Shown: positions 9,849-22,263 of the stretch, piece by piece
Numbering within the stretch: the first letter of the stretch is position 1
How the letters are laid out: each line of letters begins with the position of its first letter
Source: Anaerococcus vaginimassiliensis
GTDB taxonomy: Bacteria; Bacillota; Clostridia; Tissierellales; Peptoniphilaceae
DNA length: 64,000 nucleotides
Assembly: GCF_900626155.1 (NCBI RefSeq)
Contig: NZ_LR130844.1
Span: 538,191-602,190 of the forward strand
Direction of reading: 5' to 3'
The notes under the pieces: generated by a model
Seen by the model: the letters and a program-made list of their open reading frames with translations, nothing else
Database searches by the model: none
Told to the model about the DNA's origin: nothing
Made by a program: the position numbers and the translations under genes

Positions 9849-10301
9849 CTACATCATCTTATTTAACATATCAATTCTAATTTGGTGACGACCTCCGTCA
9901 TATCCATGGCTTAGGAAGTTTCTTAGGCAAGATTTTGCTAAATCTTCTCCAACTATTCCTGATCCCATAACTAGAATTCTTGCACCGTTGTGTCTTTTTG
10001 TCATTAGAGCACTTCTTTCATCTGATACTTCTGCAGCAACCATTCCCTTGTGTTTAGAACATGCCATGTAGCTTCCTGCTCCATATCTATCAATAACAAT
10101 CCCTACTGATGCGTCATCAGAACCTGTTGTCAAGATTCCATCTACTTCTAATAGTTTTTCACAAACTGCATTTGAACTATCGACAAAATCAAAACCTTCT
10201 TCTGTCAAATCTTCGTATTCAAATGATAAATTCTCTAGCTCTTCGATTAAAGCATCCTTCAATCCTAGAGCATCCATGTCTGAAGAAATATATACCTTCA
10301 T
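9849..10301 (-). CDS. lacA: Galactose-6-phosphate isomerase subunit LacA
   Basis: A 150-residue RpiB-family protein. The ATG at 10301 (protein MKVYISSDMD...) is chosen because AAAGGTGG lies just upstream; an in-frame GTG three codons earlier falls inside that ribosome site. The cysteine seen in LacB's GTG motif is replaced here (ILTTGSDDASVG), as is usual for the partner subunit. It works with LacB to form tagatose-6-phosphate. Confidence 0.9.
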   Translation of the reverse strand: MKVYISSDMDALGLKDALIEELENLSFEYEDLTEEGFDFVDSSNAVCEKLLEVDGILTTGSDDASVGIVIDRYGAGSYMACSKHKGMVAAEVSDERSALMTKRHNGARILVMGSGIVGEDLAKSCLRNFLSHGYDGGRHQIRIDMLNKMM

Positions 10302-10358
10302 AAAACCCACCTTTCTTTTTTTATATCAATGCACATGCATTAACTTTCATAAATTTAT

Positions 10359-11801
10359 TTACTCACTTAAATAATCATCTGAAAATAAGTAATCTAAGCC
10401 AGTTTCATTTAACTTTTTATACCAATAAAAACTTTTTTTCTTATATCTATTTAGACTACCAGAGCCGTCATCATTTCTATCAATATAGATGAAACCCCAT
10501 CTTTTTCTCATAGTTCCTGTGGTTCCACTTACAAAGTCTTCTACAGCCCAATTAGTATAACCTATAACCTCTACTCCATCTGCCAATGCTTTATTTAGCT
10601 CCAAGAGGTGATTTCTCAAAACTCTTATTCTATAATCGTCATTTACTGTAAGATTTCCATTTTTATCTTCTTCGAGTTTTTCTATCTTGGCAAAGCCATT
10701 TTCACAAATGAACAGCGGCCTATCATACCTGTCCCACAAGACATTACACAAAATCCTAAGTCCAACATGATCAACTGGCCAATCCCACTCTGTATATTCA
10801 AGTTCTGGATTTTTTAGCTCACTAATTTGATTGCTATATGTGCTATCAAACTCTTCTTCGTTGAACTTAGATATTCCACTGACATAATATGAAAACGCCA
10901 GATAATCAACTGTATTTTCTCTTATATCTTTTATTTCAGCTTCGTTTGTATCTAATTTAATTCCCTTTGACTCCAATTGTTTTATTTTCCACTTTGGATA
11001 CCCTCCAAAAACATGAACATCTGTGTGGAACAAGCCATTTCTATTGTCGAAATAAGCTTGCAAGTTATCAAGAGGATTCATAGAGTATGGATAACTTGGA
11101 CCGAGGGCAGTAGAACAAGCTACTTTAGCCATAGGATTAATTTCTTTTATGATTTTTATTGCTCTAGCGTTTGCTAAGAACATATTATAATTTAGCTGTT
11201 CTTTCGCCTGATCATCATACTTTATCTTTCTAGTATCTACTCCCAGGTGAAAAAACGGCTGTCTATCAGCAATATTTATTTCATTGAAAGTAATCCAATG
11301 TTTTACTTTATCTTTATATCTTTTTACAATAGTGTCGACATATTTAAGGTAGAAATCTATTACTTCTTTATTTAAAAATCCACCATAGTTATCCGCCAAG
11401 TATAGAGGCGTTTCCCCTGTATGTGTTATTGTAATAACTGGTTCAATGCCATGTTTAATAAGCTCATCAAACATATCATCATAATGCTTCAAGCCCTTTT
11501 CATTAGGCACATCTTCAATCCCTTTAGGAAAAATCCTTGCCCAAGATATAGAAGTTCTATAGGCTTTGATACCTAATTCTCCAAACAGAGAAATATCTTC
11601 TTTATATCTATTATAAAAATCAACTCCTAAATGTTTAAGATTTCCTTCTTCTGGTTTCTCAGTCCTAGGATCATTAGGAGAATGAGGCAATACATCAGCT
11701 ACTTGCGCTCCTTTTCCATCTTGGTTAAAGGCTCCTTCATTATGGTAGGCTGCCGCTGCAGATCCAAGTAAGAAATCTTTAGGAAAATAATTTTTCACCA
11801 T
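10359..11801 (-). CDS. GH1 phospho-beta-glycosidase, first gene of the lac operon
   Basis: A 480-residue GH1 enzyme with an intact acid/base motif TFNEIN (about 167-172) and nucleophile motif FICENGFA (about 372-379). It resembles the BglA/BglB group of 6-phospho-beta-glucosidases more than LacG, and shares only family-level similarity with the lacG product of this cluster. It is promoter-proximal, 57 bp ahead of lacA with no terminator between, so it should be expressed with the PTS. Its substrate could be another phosphorylated beta-glycoside taken up by LacEF; this is inference. Confidence 0.85.
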   Translation of the reverse strand: MVKNYFPKDFLLGSAAAAYHNEGAFNQDGKGAQVADVLPHSPNDPRTEKPEEGNLKHLGVDFYNRYKEDISLFGELGIKAYRTSISWARIFPKGIEDVPNEKGLKHYDDMFDELIKHGIEPVITITHTGETPLYLADNYGGFLNKEVIDFYLKYVDTIVKRYKDKVKHWITFNEINIADRQPFFHLGVDTRKIKYDDQAKEQLNYNMFLANARAIKIIKEINPMAKVACSTALGPSYPYSMNPLDNLQAYFDNRNGLFHTDVHVFGGYPKWKIKQLESKGIKLDTNEAEIKDIRENTVDYLAFSYYVSGISKFNEEEFDSTYSNQISELKNPELEYTEWDWPVDHVGLRILCNVLWDRYDRPLFICENGFAKIEKLEEDKNGNLTVNDDYRIRVLRNHLLELNKALADGVEVIGYTNWAVEDFVSGTTGTMRKRWGFIYIDRNDDGSGSLNRYKKKSFYWYKKLNETGLDYLFSDDYLSE

Positions 11802-11861
11802 TGCTCCTTTCTATATTCTGTTTGTTTATGTTTTTTATTTATCTTTTTTGTTTATTTATCT

Positions 11862-11905
11862 TCATATTACATTACAAACAAACATTTGTCAAGCGTTTTC
11901 AAAAC
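11862..11905 (-). promoter_or_regulatory. Promoter and operator region of the lac/GalNAc operon
   Basis: Read on the minus strand, TTGACA (11892-11887) and TAATAT (11867-11862) are separated by 19 bp, a little long. TGAAAACGCTTGACA overlaps the -35 box and resembles a CcpA cre site with one extra base. Between here and the start codon, repeated ATAAACAAA-like and TTTGTTTGT tracts occur, similar in style to DeoR/LacR operators. Catabolite and LacR control are inferred. Confidence 0.55.
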
Positions 11906-11920
11906 ATTTTTTACAGAAAT

Positions 11921-11960
11921 AAAAAATGCCCTCTATGCTAGCTACTCCAGCAAAGAGGGT
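11921..11960 (-). terminator. Terminator of the GNAT-like gene
   Basis: On the minus strand, CCCTCT pairs with AGAGGG and is followed by CATTTTTTATTT. It lies 24 bp past the stop of the 11984-12703 gene and separates it from the lac promoter. Confidence 0.75.
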
Positions 11961-11983
11961 AAAGTATATTCTAAAATAAGAAA

Positions 11984-12703
11984 TTATTTAATTTTATTCC
12001 CACAAATACAAACATTCATATCAAATCCGGCTCTTATCGCTGTATTTATAGATGCCGTATGTGAAAATTGGGTCGTATATATTGGACTAACCTCGGGGTA
12101 TTCTTTTTTAATTATTAGAGCTAAACTTCTAACAATAGCAGAGGATAATCCTTCATACTTTTTATCAAAATAAAACTTTTCAACTCCAATACTCCACAGA
12201 TATTTTCCTATAGTAGATGCTCCACAAAGAGCAACTAGCTTATTATTATCATAGAAAGAAAGACCAATTCTATCATCTTCATCAAAGGCAAAAGGCATCT
12301 TGCTTATTCCTTTATATGATAGTATATCTTTTTTATCAATCCTATTGAACTTAAAGTTCTTTGTTTTCACATACCTATCAGAAAAAGTCATAAGTGGAAA
12401 GAAATTGTCAATCTTTATATTATAGTTTCTTAATATAATTTCTAACTTCTTAATATTTTCAAATTCTGTAAACCACTGGGCCGGATAATCACTGTAGTCA
12501 TTTTTTAAACTATTAATAAGATCACTATTATTAGATCTTACAAAAACTCTATTGGATAAAATAATAATTGAAAAAGAATACTTGTTATAGAAAAGAAATG
12601 ACTCGTGTACGTCATTTACAGTAAATATATTTTTCCCCAAATCAAATTCTTCTTTAGTTATTGAAAAATCATTTAATATTTGGCTTTTGAAATTGATATC
12701 CAT
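11984..12703 (-). CDS. GNAT-like acetyltransferase family protein
   Basis: A protein of about 239 residues. The C-terminal part (YEGLSSAIVRSLALIIKKEY at about 179-198, followed by TASINTAIRAGFDM) looks like the acetyl-CoA-binding and final strand region of GNAT-fold proteins. The N-terminal half is unlike well-known families, so the substrate is unknown. The start at 12703 is chosen because GGGAG precedes it; the longer frame would run into tRNA-Gln. It follows the tRNA gene closely and may be read through from the tRNA promoter. Confidence 0.6.
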   Translation of the reverse strand: MDINFKSQILNDFSITKEEFDLGKNIFTVNDVHESFLFYNKYSFSIIILSNRVFVRSNNSDLINSLKNDYSDYPAQWFTEFENIKKLEIILRNYNIKIDNFFPLMTFSDRYVKTKNFKFNRIDKKDILSYKGISKMPFAFDEDDRIGLSFYDNNKLVALCGASTIGKYLWSIGVEKFYFDKKYEGLSSAIVRSLALIIKKEYPEVSPIYTTQFSHTASINTAIRAGFDMNVCICGNKIK

Positions 12704-12746
12704 AACTTCTCCCATAAATAAAAAACTATAGAAAACCTGTAGCATC

Positions 12747-12822
12747 TGGCTGGGATAGCAGGACTTGAACCTGCGCTCTCCAGAGTCAGAATCTGGTGCC
12801 TTACCGACTTGGCCATATCCCA
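12747..12822 (-). tRNA. tRNA-Gln (anticodon CUG)
   Basis: A 76-nt cloverleaf with encoded CCA. The acceptor stem TGGGATA pairs with TATCCCA, the anticodon stem is CCAGA/TCTGG and the loop TTCTGAC places CTG at 34-36. The T-arm carries TTCAAGT. Identity follows from the anticodon and the TGGG start typical of bacterial tRNA-Gln. Confidence 0.93.
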
Positions 12823-12840
12823 ATAATATATACACTTTTA

Positions 12841-12870
12841 ATTAAACACTATTTTAATATGATATGTCAA
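12841..12870 (-). promoter_or_regulatory. Promoter of tRNA-Gln
   Basis: On the minus strand, TTGACA (12870-12865) and TTTAAT (12846-12841) are 18 bp apart and end 18 bp before the tRNA. It lies downstream of the rRNA terminator, so tRNA-Gln seems to be transcribed independently of the rRNA operon. Confidence 0.7.
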
Positions 12871-12912
12871 TATATGAAACAGCTTTTACGAGATTATCTA
12901 TCTTTATATATC

Positions 12913-12939
12913 AAAAAAAGACTGGAATATATCCAGTCT
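12913..12939 (-). terminator. Terminator of the rRNA operon
   Basis: On the minus strand, GACTGGA pairs with TCCAGTC around a short loop and is followed by a T7 run. It lies shortly after the 5S gene. Confidence 0.85.
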
Positions 12940-12947
12940 GTTTCGTT

Positions 12948-13062
12948 TGGCGACTACCTAGTCTCCCGGGAGGTTGCCCTCCGAGTACCATCGGCGTTAT
13001 AAGGCTTAACTTCTGTGTTCGGTATGGGAACAGGTGTATCTCTTATGCCATCATCACCATAT
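12948..13062 (-). rRNA. rrf: 5S ribosomal RNA
   Basis: About 115 nt with the conserved segments ACCTGTTCCCATACCGAACA and GAAGTTAAGC on the minus strand. The 5' TATGGTGATGATGGC and 3' end near GTAGTCGCC can pair. Ends are estimated to a few bases. Confidence 0.92.
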
Positions 13063-13196
13063 AATGACCTAACCCAAAAACTTGTTTTTGCTGGTAGGTC
13101 AGATGTCGCGAAGTCCAAATCTTTGATTTGGCTAACGGAGCCGACTTACTAGCCAGTTTTGTTAGGTTGAACCTTCTAAATCAGCAAAAAATATTT

Positions 13197-16265
<3,069 letters not shown>

Positions 16266-16459
16266 AAATATTTTTTGCTATTTAGTTTTATGCCTAAGCT
16301 GAGTGGGTTCGAAATCTTTGATTTCGAATTATTTTAGAATTTGTCGCTTTAGCGTCAAATGATAAAATAACGTTACTTACTAATAACTTTTTCACTTCTT
16401 TAGGCTGGTTCGATTTTGAGCTTACCGTCTCTTCGTATTAATATACTCAGCGTTTGAAT

Positions 16460-16491
16460 CCACTCCGTGGTGGGTCCTCTCAAAGCCGGAC
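16460..16491 (-). repeat. 16S-23S spacer copy of an rRNA leader motif
   Basis: A 32-nt segment in the 16S-23S spacer matches 18259-18290 in the 16S leader at 28 of 32 positions, in the same orientation. It contains CCACGGAGTGG, which can form a small hairpin (CCAC/GTGG). Antitermination or processing roles are possible but unproven. Confidence 0.6.
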
Positions 16492-16502
16492 GGACTTGCT
16501 CA

Positions 16503-16578
16503 TGGTGGAGATAAAGAGATTCGAACTCTTGACCCCCTGCGTGCAAGGCAGGTGCTCTCCCAGCTGAGCTATATCCCC
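16503..16578 (-). tRNA. tRNA-Ala (anticodon UGC)
   Basis: A 76-nt cloverleaf in the 16S-23S spacer with encoded CCA. The acceptor stem GGGGATA pairs with TATCTCC, the anticodon stem is CCTGC/GCAGG and the loop CTTGCAC gives TGC. No tRNA-Ile accompanies it. Confidence 0.95.
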
Positions 16579-16660
16579 ATGTTTAATGATATTTATTTGT
16601 TTTTAGGTTAAAAATACCTTAATATTTTAATACCAACGATCTTTATTTTCTTTTCTGTGT

Positions 16661-16685
16661 GAGAAGCTAGCGTACCAGCTTCTCA
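16661..16685. other. Hairpin just downstream of 16S rRNA
   Basis: GAGAAGCT and AGCTTCTC form an 8-bp inverted repeat six bases past the 16S 3' end. It is probably part of the processing structure of the precursor rRNA. Confidence 0.45.
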
Positions 16686-16686
16686 T

Positions 16687-18219
<1,533 letters not shown>

Positions 18220-18258
18220 AGTTTGTTATGAGAATCTTCCCTCGTCCTTCGTCCTCGA

Positions 18259-18290
18259 CCACTCCGTGGAGGGTCCTCTAGGAGCCGGAC
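18259..18290 (-). repeat. 16S leader copy of the rRNA spacer motif
   Basis: It matches the spacer segment 16460-16491 at 28 of 32 positions and lies about 40 nt ahead of the 16S 5' end. Both copies contain CCACGGAGTGG and GTCCGGC on the transcribed strand. Confidence 0.6.
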
Positions 18291-18483
18291 AGGCTAATTC
18301 TGACTCTTTCATTTACATCTGACATTCGTCTGATGCGTGATTTAAATTTGTCCTTATTTTATAAATAAGAATCATTGTACTCAAAGTATTAACTTTGGTT
18401 GTTGTTATATTCTATATAATTGTATGATTATCATCCGTAGATGTTAACCTTGGTTCAACGTCGTATCTCTCAACGACTATTAC

Positions 18484-18512
18484 ATAATACCACATAATTT
18501 TTAGCTTGTCAA
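18484..18512 (-). promoter_or_regulatory. rRNA promoter P3 (16S-proximal)
   Basis: On the minus strand, TTGACA (18512-18507) and TATTAT (18489-18484) are separated by exactly 17 bp. Confidence 0.8.
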
Positions 18513-18579
18513 CTTTTTTTATCATTTTTTTGTGATTTTTAAAGTTTTTTGCTTTAAAAACTTATGTCGCATTAATTAT

Positions 18580-18608
18580 ATGATACACCATCATATGCTT
18601 TTTGTCAA
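18580..18608 (-). promoter_or_regulatory. rRNA promoter P2
   Basis: On the minus strand, TTGACA (18608-18603) and TATCAT (18585-18580) are separated by 17 bp. Confidence 0.78.
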
Positions 18609-18656
18609 ATATTATTTATTTTTAAATATTTGATCTGCATTTCGACGTGCCTTATT

Positions 18657-18684
18657 ATAATACTTGCTATTATTTTTTTGTCAA
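18657..18684 (-). promoter_or_regulatory. rRNA promoter P1 (distal)
   Basis: On the minus strand, TTGACA (18684-18679) and TATTAT (18662-18657) are separated by 16 bp. P1, P2 and P3 share the context ATTTGACAAAAA or a close variant. Confidence 0.75.
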
Positions 18685-18841
18685 ATATTATTTTCCTATA
18701 TTTTCCTATTATGTTTCCTACTATATATAGGTATTAATATTCCCTTTTTATCTATTACTATTATTTTTTATTAATTTTTATTTACAAATTAATAAAATAA
18801 GTCTATAGTTAATTATTATATTATAAGTAGGATGGTTTTAT

Positions 18842-20260
18842 ATGTTTGATAGTTTTATTAAGTTAAATAGTGAAGTGAGTGACTTTTTGTGGGGATATCC
18901 TATGATCACTAGCTTATTCTTTGGTGGTATATACCTTGTCTATAAGTCTAGGTTCTGGGTTTATAAGAACTTCTTTTATATTTTTTCTCAAACTTTTGGC
19001 AAGATTTCTTCTAACAAGGATACTAACGAATCTTCCATTTCTCCTTTTCAAGCGGTTTCGACAGCTCTTGCTGGTACAATTGGAGCAGGCTCTATAATCG
19101 GTGTTTCTACTGCTATTGAATTTGGTGGACCTGGATCTATATTTTGGATGTGGCTTGCCGCTATAGTCTGTATGTCTACAAAGATGGCAGAAGTTTGTTT
19201 CGCTGTTGCTACTAGAAGAGTTGACCTTGATGGTAAGTTCGTTGGCGGCCCTATGTATTACATTTCTGAAGGTGCTAAGAAGCCAGTCTTAGCTAAAGTT
19301 TTCGCTGGCTTTTCTATAATCGCTATTTTAGGTACTGGCGCTTTAGTCCAATCAAATTCCATATCTGAATCTATTAAAGATTTAAGTGGTTTGCCTTTAA
19401 ATATATTAGGACTTGTTATAATCGTCCTTTTATTTTTAGTTTTAGTTGGCGGTATCAAAAGAATAGGAGCTTTCGCTGAAAAAATTGTTCCCTTTATGGC
19501 TCTTTTCTATGTTTTAGGTTCTGTTTTTATAATATTTCTTCAGAGAAATCATCTAGCTGATGCCTTCAGATTAATCGTTAGCGATGCTTTTTCTAGTGAG
19601 TCGTTAGTTGGTGGTGCTTCTGGATCAGGAGTAATGCTAGGGGTTAGATGGGGACTTGCAAGGGGGATTTTTTCAAATGAGGCTGGTCTTGGAACTGCCC
19701 CTATGGCACACGCTTCAAGTAATACCGACCATCCTGTTAGACAAGGTATGTGGGGTGCAATGGAAGTATTTATTTCTTCTATTGTGATTTGTACAATGAC
19801 AGCTCTTGTTATCATAACTTCTGGATTGTGGCAAGATCCAAACCTATCTGGAGCTAGCCTTACTGCCGCTGCTTTTTCTAAGAGTTTCCCTTTTGGTAGA
19901 TATATAGTAAGTGTAAGCTTGATACTTTTTGCGTTTACCACTGCGGTTTCTTGGTGTTATTATGGGGAAAGATCCATATTTTATCTAACCAAGTCAAGAA
20001 AAATCACTGCAGCTTTTAAGTATTTGTATATTGGATTTTGCTATTTAGGAGCTATCGGCGGATTAAAATTTGCATGGAATGTAGCTGATACTGCAAATGC
20101 CTTAATGGCTATTCCAAATATAATTTCTCTTGTCATTATGGCTAATGTTTTCTACAAGTTGATAAAAGATTTTGATTTTCTTAGGGAAAATAACAGATTA
20201 GGTGATTACTCATGGACTTTCGATAATAAGTGGAAAGATTTTTTCAAAAAATATATATAA
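18842..20260 (+). CDS. Sodium:amino acid symporter, AGCS family
   Basis: A 472-residue membrane protein of the alanine/glycine:cation symporter family with about ten hydrophobic segments. Family landmarks are the N-terminal WGYP, FQAVSTALAGTIGAGSI (about 66-82), the GARG-like LGVRWGLARGIFSNEAGLG and the AHASSNTDHPVRQG motif. It imports alanine, glycine or related amino acids with sodium; the exact substrate cannot be read from sequence. Start: ATG preceded by AGGATGG. It is a single gene followed by a terminator. Confidence 0.88.
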   Translation: MFDSFIKLNSEVSDFLWGYPMITSLFFGGIYLVYKSRFWVYKNFFYIFSQTFGKISSNKDTNESSISPFQAVSTALAGTIGAGSIIGVSTAIEFGGPGSIFWMWLAAIVCMSTKMAEVCFAVATRRVDLDGKFVGGPMYYISEGAKKPVLAKVFAGFSIIAILGTGALVQSNSISESIKDLSGLPLNILGLVIIVLLFLVLVGGIKRIGAFAEKIVPFMALFYVLGSVFIIFLQRNHLADAFRLIVSDAFSSESLVGGASGSGVMLGVRWGLARGIFSNEAGLGTAPMAHASSNTDHPVRQGMWGAMEVFISSIVICTMTALVIITSGLWQDPNLSGASLTAAAFSKSFPFGRYIVSVSLILFAFTTAVSWCYYGERSIFYLTKSRKITAAFKYLYIGFCYLGAIGGLKFAWNVADTANALMAIPNIISLVIMANVFYKLIKDFDFLRENNRLGDYSWTFDNKWKDFFKKYI

Positions 20261-20266
20261 GGATAT

Positions 20267-20302
20267 AAACTTCAAATCTAATCATGGTTTGAAGTTTTTT
20301 TA
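20267..20302 (+). terminator. Terminator after the AGCS gene
   Basis: AAACTTCAAA and TTTGAAGTTT form the stem, followed by a T-run, 6 bp past the stop codon. Confidence 0.85.
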
Positions 20303-20481
20303 TTAAGCATATATCTATCACATCATAATTGACAAATGAAATATAAACCCATACCATAAGCTAGTATTCATTAATTTATATTACTTATAAATATATTACT
20401 TATAAAAGAGAAAGGAGTTTAAATGAAAGAAAAATCATCTTATATAAAAATAATAAGGTTTTTAGCTTATCATTAGCCGTT

Positions 20482-21984
20482 TTGCTATTATTAGTATTTA
20501 TGGGAATATTTATCCCTACATCTTTTGGAAATGTTACTGAAAATCTAACTTCAAGAATAACAACTAACTTCGGCTGGTTTTACCTTTTGTTAGTTACAGG
20601 AATTTTGTTTTTTCTATTTTATCTAATAGTAAGTCCTATCGGACAAATTAAACTAGGAAATCCTAATTCCTCACCGGATCATTCTACACCTTCTTGGATA
20701 GCTATGATGTTTTCTGCTGGTATGGGAATAGGATTAGTATTTTACGGAGCAGCAGAACCTCTAAGCCACTATGCTATTAACACCCCAATTCATAATGAAG
20801 GAAATAAAGAAGCTATATCAGATGCTTTTCAATACACATTTTTCCATTGGGGAATCCACGCTTGGGGAGTGTATGCTGTAGTAGGTCTCGCTCTTGCATA
20901 TTTCGTTTTCAGAAAACAAGAGAAGTATCTACTATCTGCCACTTTTAAACCTTTATTAGCAGATAAATCCGAAGGATTTTTGGGAAAAGCCATAGATATA
21001 ATTACAATTGTTGCTACTGTTATAGGAGTTGCAACTACCTTGGGATTTGGAGCAAGCCAAATAAACGGAGGTCTGCCCTACCTTTTTGGTATAGCCAACA
21101 ATTTTAAGGTTCAAACAGTCATTATAATTATTACTACCATGCTTTTTATCCTAAGTGCTATGTCAGGTCTTGGAAAAGGAGTTAAGATTTTATCCAACCT
21201 AAATTTAATTCTTGCAGTTTTCCTATTAGCTTTGGCTATAGTTATAGGACCATCAGTTAGGATTTTTGACAATTTGACAGACTCTATAGGTAATTATTTA
21301 CAAAATTTCTTGCAAATGAGCTTTAGATCTTCATCTTTTGACCCAGAAAATCGTGGTTGGATCAATATGTGGACAATATTTTATTGGGCGTGGTGGATAT
21401 CTTGGTCTCCATTTGTTGGAGTTTTTATAGCGAGAATATCTAAGGGAAGAACTATAAGAGAGTTTCTTACCGTTGTACTTCTAGTTCCAACTATGTTAAG
21501 CCTATTATGGTTTACTACTTTCGGAACCTTGTCCACAAGCGTTCAAGCATCAGGAGTTGATCTTACGGGATTTGCTACAGAGGAAGTCCTCTTTGCTACA
21601 TTTTCCAATTATAATCTAGGAAATATAATGTCCATCGTAGCATTGATTCTTATAATATCCTTTTTCGTAACATCAGCAGATTCAGCTACTTTTGTCCTTG
21701 CTATGCTATCAGAAAAGGGAGAGCTAAATCCATCAAATAAGAAAAAACTCACTTGGGGAATCCTTCTTTCTATAATAGCAATTTCCTTATTATTCTCTGG
21801 TGGACTTGATGCTTTACAAAACACTCTAATAATTGTAGCCCTACCATTTTCTATAGTCATCATTTTTATGATGGTTTCTCTCTTAAAAGAGTTAAACCAC
21901 GAAAAGGATCAGATGGGTCTTTCTATAACTCCAGACAGACTCCCTAAGAAAAATCAACCTTTCAAATCTTATACAGAAGACTAA
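20482..21984 (+). CDS. BCCT-family betaine/choline/carnitine transporter with shifted N-terminus
   Basis: About 500 residues of a BCCT transporter, with the hallmark MFSAGMGIGLVFYGAAEPL region and the tryptophan-rich WAWWISWSPFVGVFIARI segment. It takes up betaine, choline or carnitine with sodium or protons. The open frame given begins at a TTG without a ribosome site. The natural start seems to be the ATG at 20423, which has AAAGGAG in front but lies in another frame; one extra A in the A5 tract at 20446-20450 would join the two into a typical N-terminus ending in the first membrane helix. The gene may be frameshifted, slippage-dependent, or mis-sequenced. A strong terminator follows. Confidence 0.8.
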   Translation: MLLLVFMGIFIPTSFGNVTENLTSRITTNFGWFYLLLVTGILFFLFYLIVSPIGQIKLGNPNSSPDHSTPSWIAMMFSAGMGIGLVFYGAAEPLSHYAINTPIHNEGNKEAISDAFQYTFFHWGIHAWGVYAVVGLALAYFVFRKQEKYLLSATFKPLLADKSEGFLGKAIDIITIVATVIGVATTLGFGASQINGGLPYLFGIANNFKVQTVIIIITTMLFILSAMSGLGKGVKILSNLNLILAVFLLALAIVIGPSVRIFDNLTDSIGNYLQNFLQMSFRSSSFDPENRGWINMWTIFYWAWWISWSPFVGVFIARISKGRTIREFLTVVLLVPTMLSLLWFTTFGTLSTSVQASGVDLTGFATEEVLFATFSNYNLGNIMSIVALILIISFFVTSADSATFVLAMLSEKGELNPSNKKKLTWGILLSIIAISLLFSGGLDALQNTLIIVALPFSIVIIFMMVSLLKELNHEKDQMGLSITPDRLPKKNQPFKSYTED

Positions 21985-22012
21985 AAATCGCCCCGATAGG
22001 GCGGTTTTTTTG
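21985..22012 (+). terminator. Terminator after the BCCT gene
   Basis: CGCCC and GGGCG arms with a short loop are followed by T8. It begins right at the stop codon. Confidence 0.9.
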
Positions 22013-22021
22013 TAAATAAAA

Positions 22022-22257
22022 AGGAAGCGTCTAGCTTCCACAGATTGTTGACAAAGTGACAAAATCCAAAAGTAAGCGTTCCATTCGGAAGAAATTTCAA
22101 GAAATTCAAATCGAAATAATACGCCCGTAAATCGCACTGTTTGAGCATTAGCGAGTTTGCGATTTACAGTATTATGAGATTTAGAATTTCTAAATTTCTG
22201 TAGTTGGATAAGCGTTTTTTGATTTTGTCTACGCTCTGAGGAAGCGTCTAGCTTCCA
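22022..22257. repeat. Intergenic element bounded by identical 19-bp palindromic repeats
   Basis: The 19-mer AGGAAGCGTCTAGCTTCCA occurs at 22022-22040 and 22239-22257 in direct orientation; each copy is itself a hairpin (GGAAGC/GCTTCC). Between them lie a 9-bp inverted repeat (GTAAATCGC at 22127-22135, GCGATTTAC at 22159-22167) and no convincing gene. The copy at 22022 has TTTTTATTT after it on the minus strand and can act as terminator for the radical SAM gene; the copy next to that gene lacks a T-run. It looks like a dispersed or duplicated intergenic repeat. Confidence 0.6.
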
Positions 22258-22263
22258 ATTTTG

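Larger units (their letters stand above)
18220..18841 (-). promoter_or_regulatory. rRNA operon leader and upstream region without genes
   Basis: This AT-rich 620-bp stretch has no credible gene. It holds three tandem minus-strand promoters and a leader of about 265 nt containing the repeat motif at 18259-18290. The last bases before 18842 carry the ribosome site of the plus-strand AGCS gene. Confidence 0.8.

Noticed and set aside
11886-12173. Plus-strand ORF of 95 codons
   Set aside because: Antisense to the GNAT-like gene and its terminator; composition is not protein-like.
21892-22137. Minus-strand ORF of 81 codons
   Set aside because: It runs through the BCCT terminator and the repeat element and has no convincing ribosome site.
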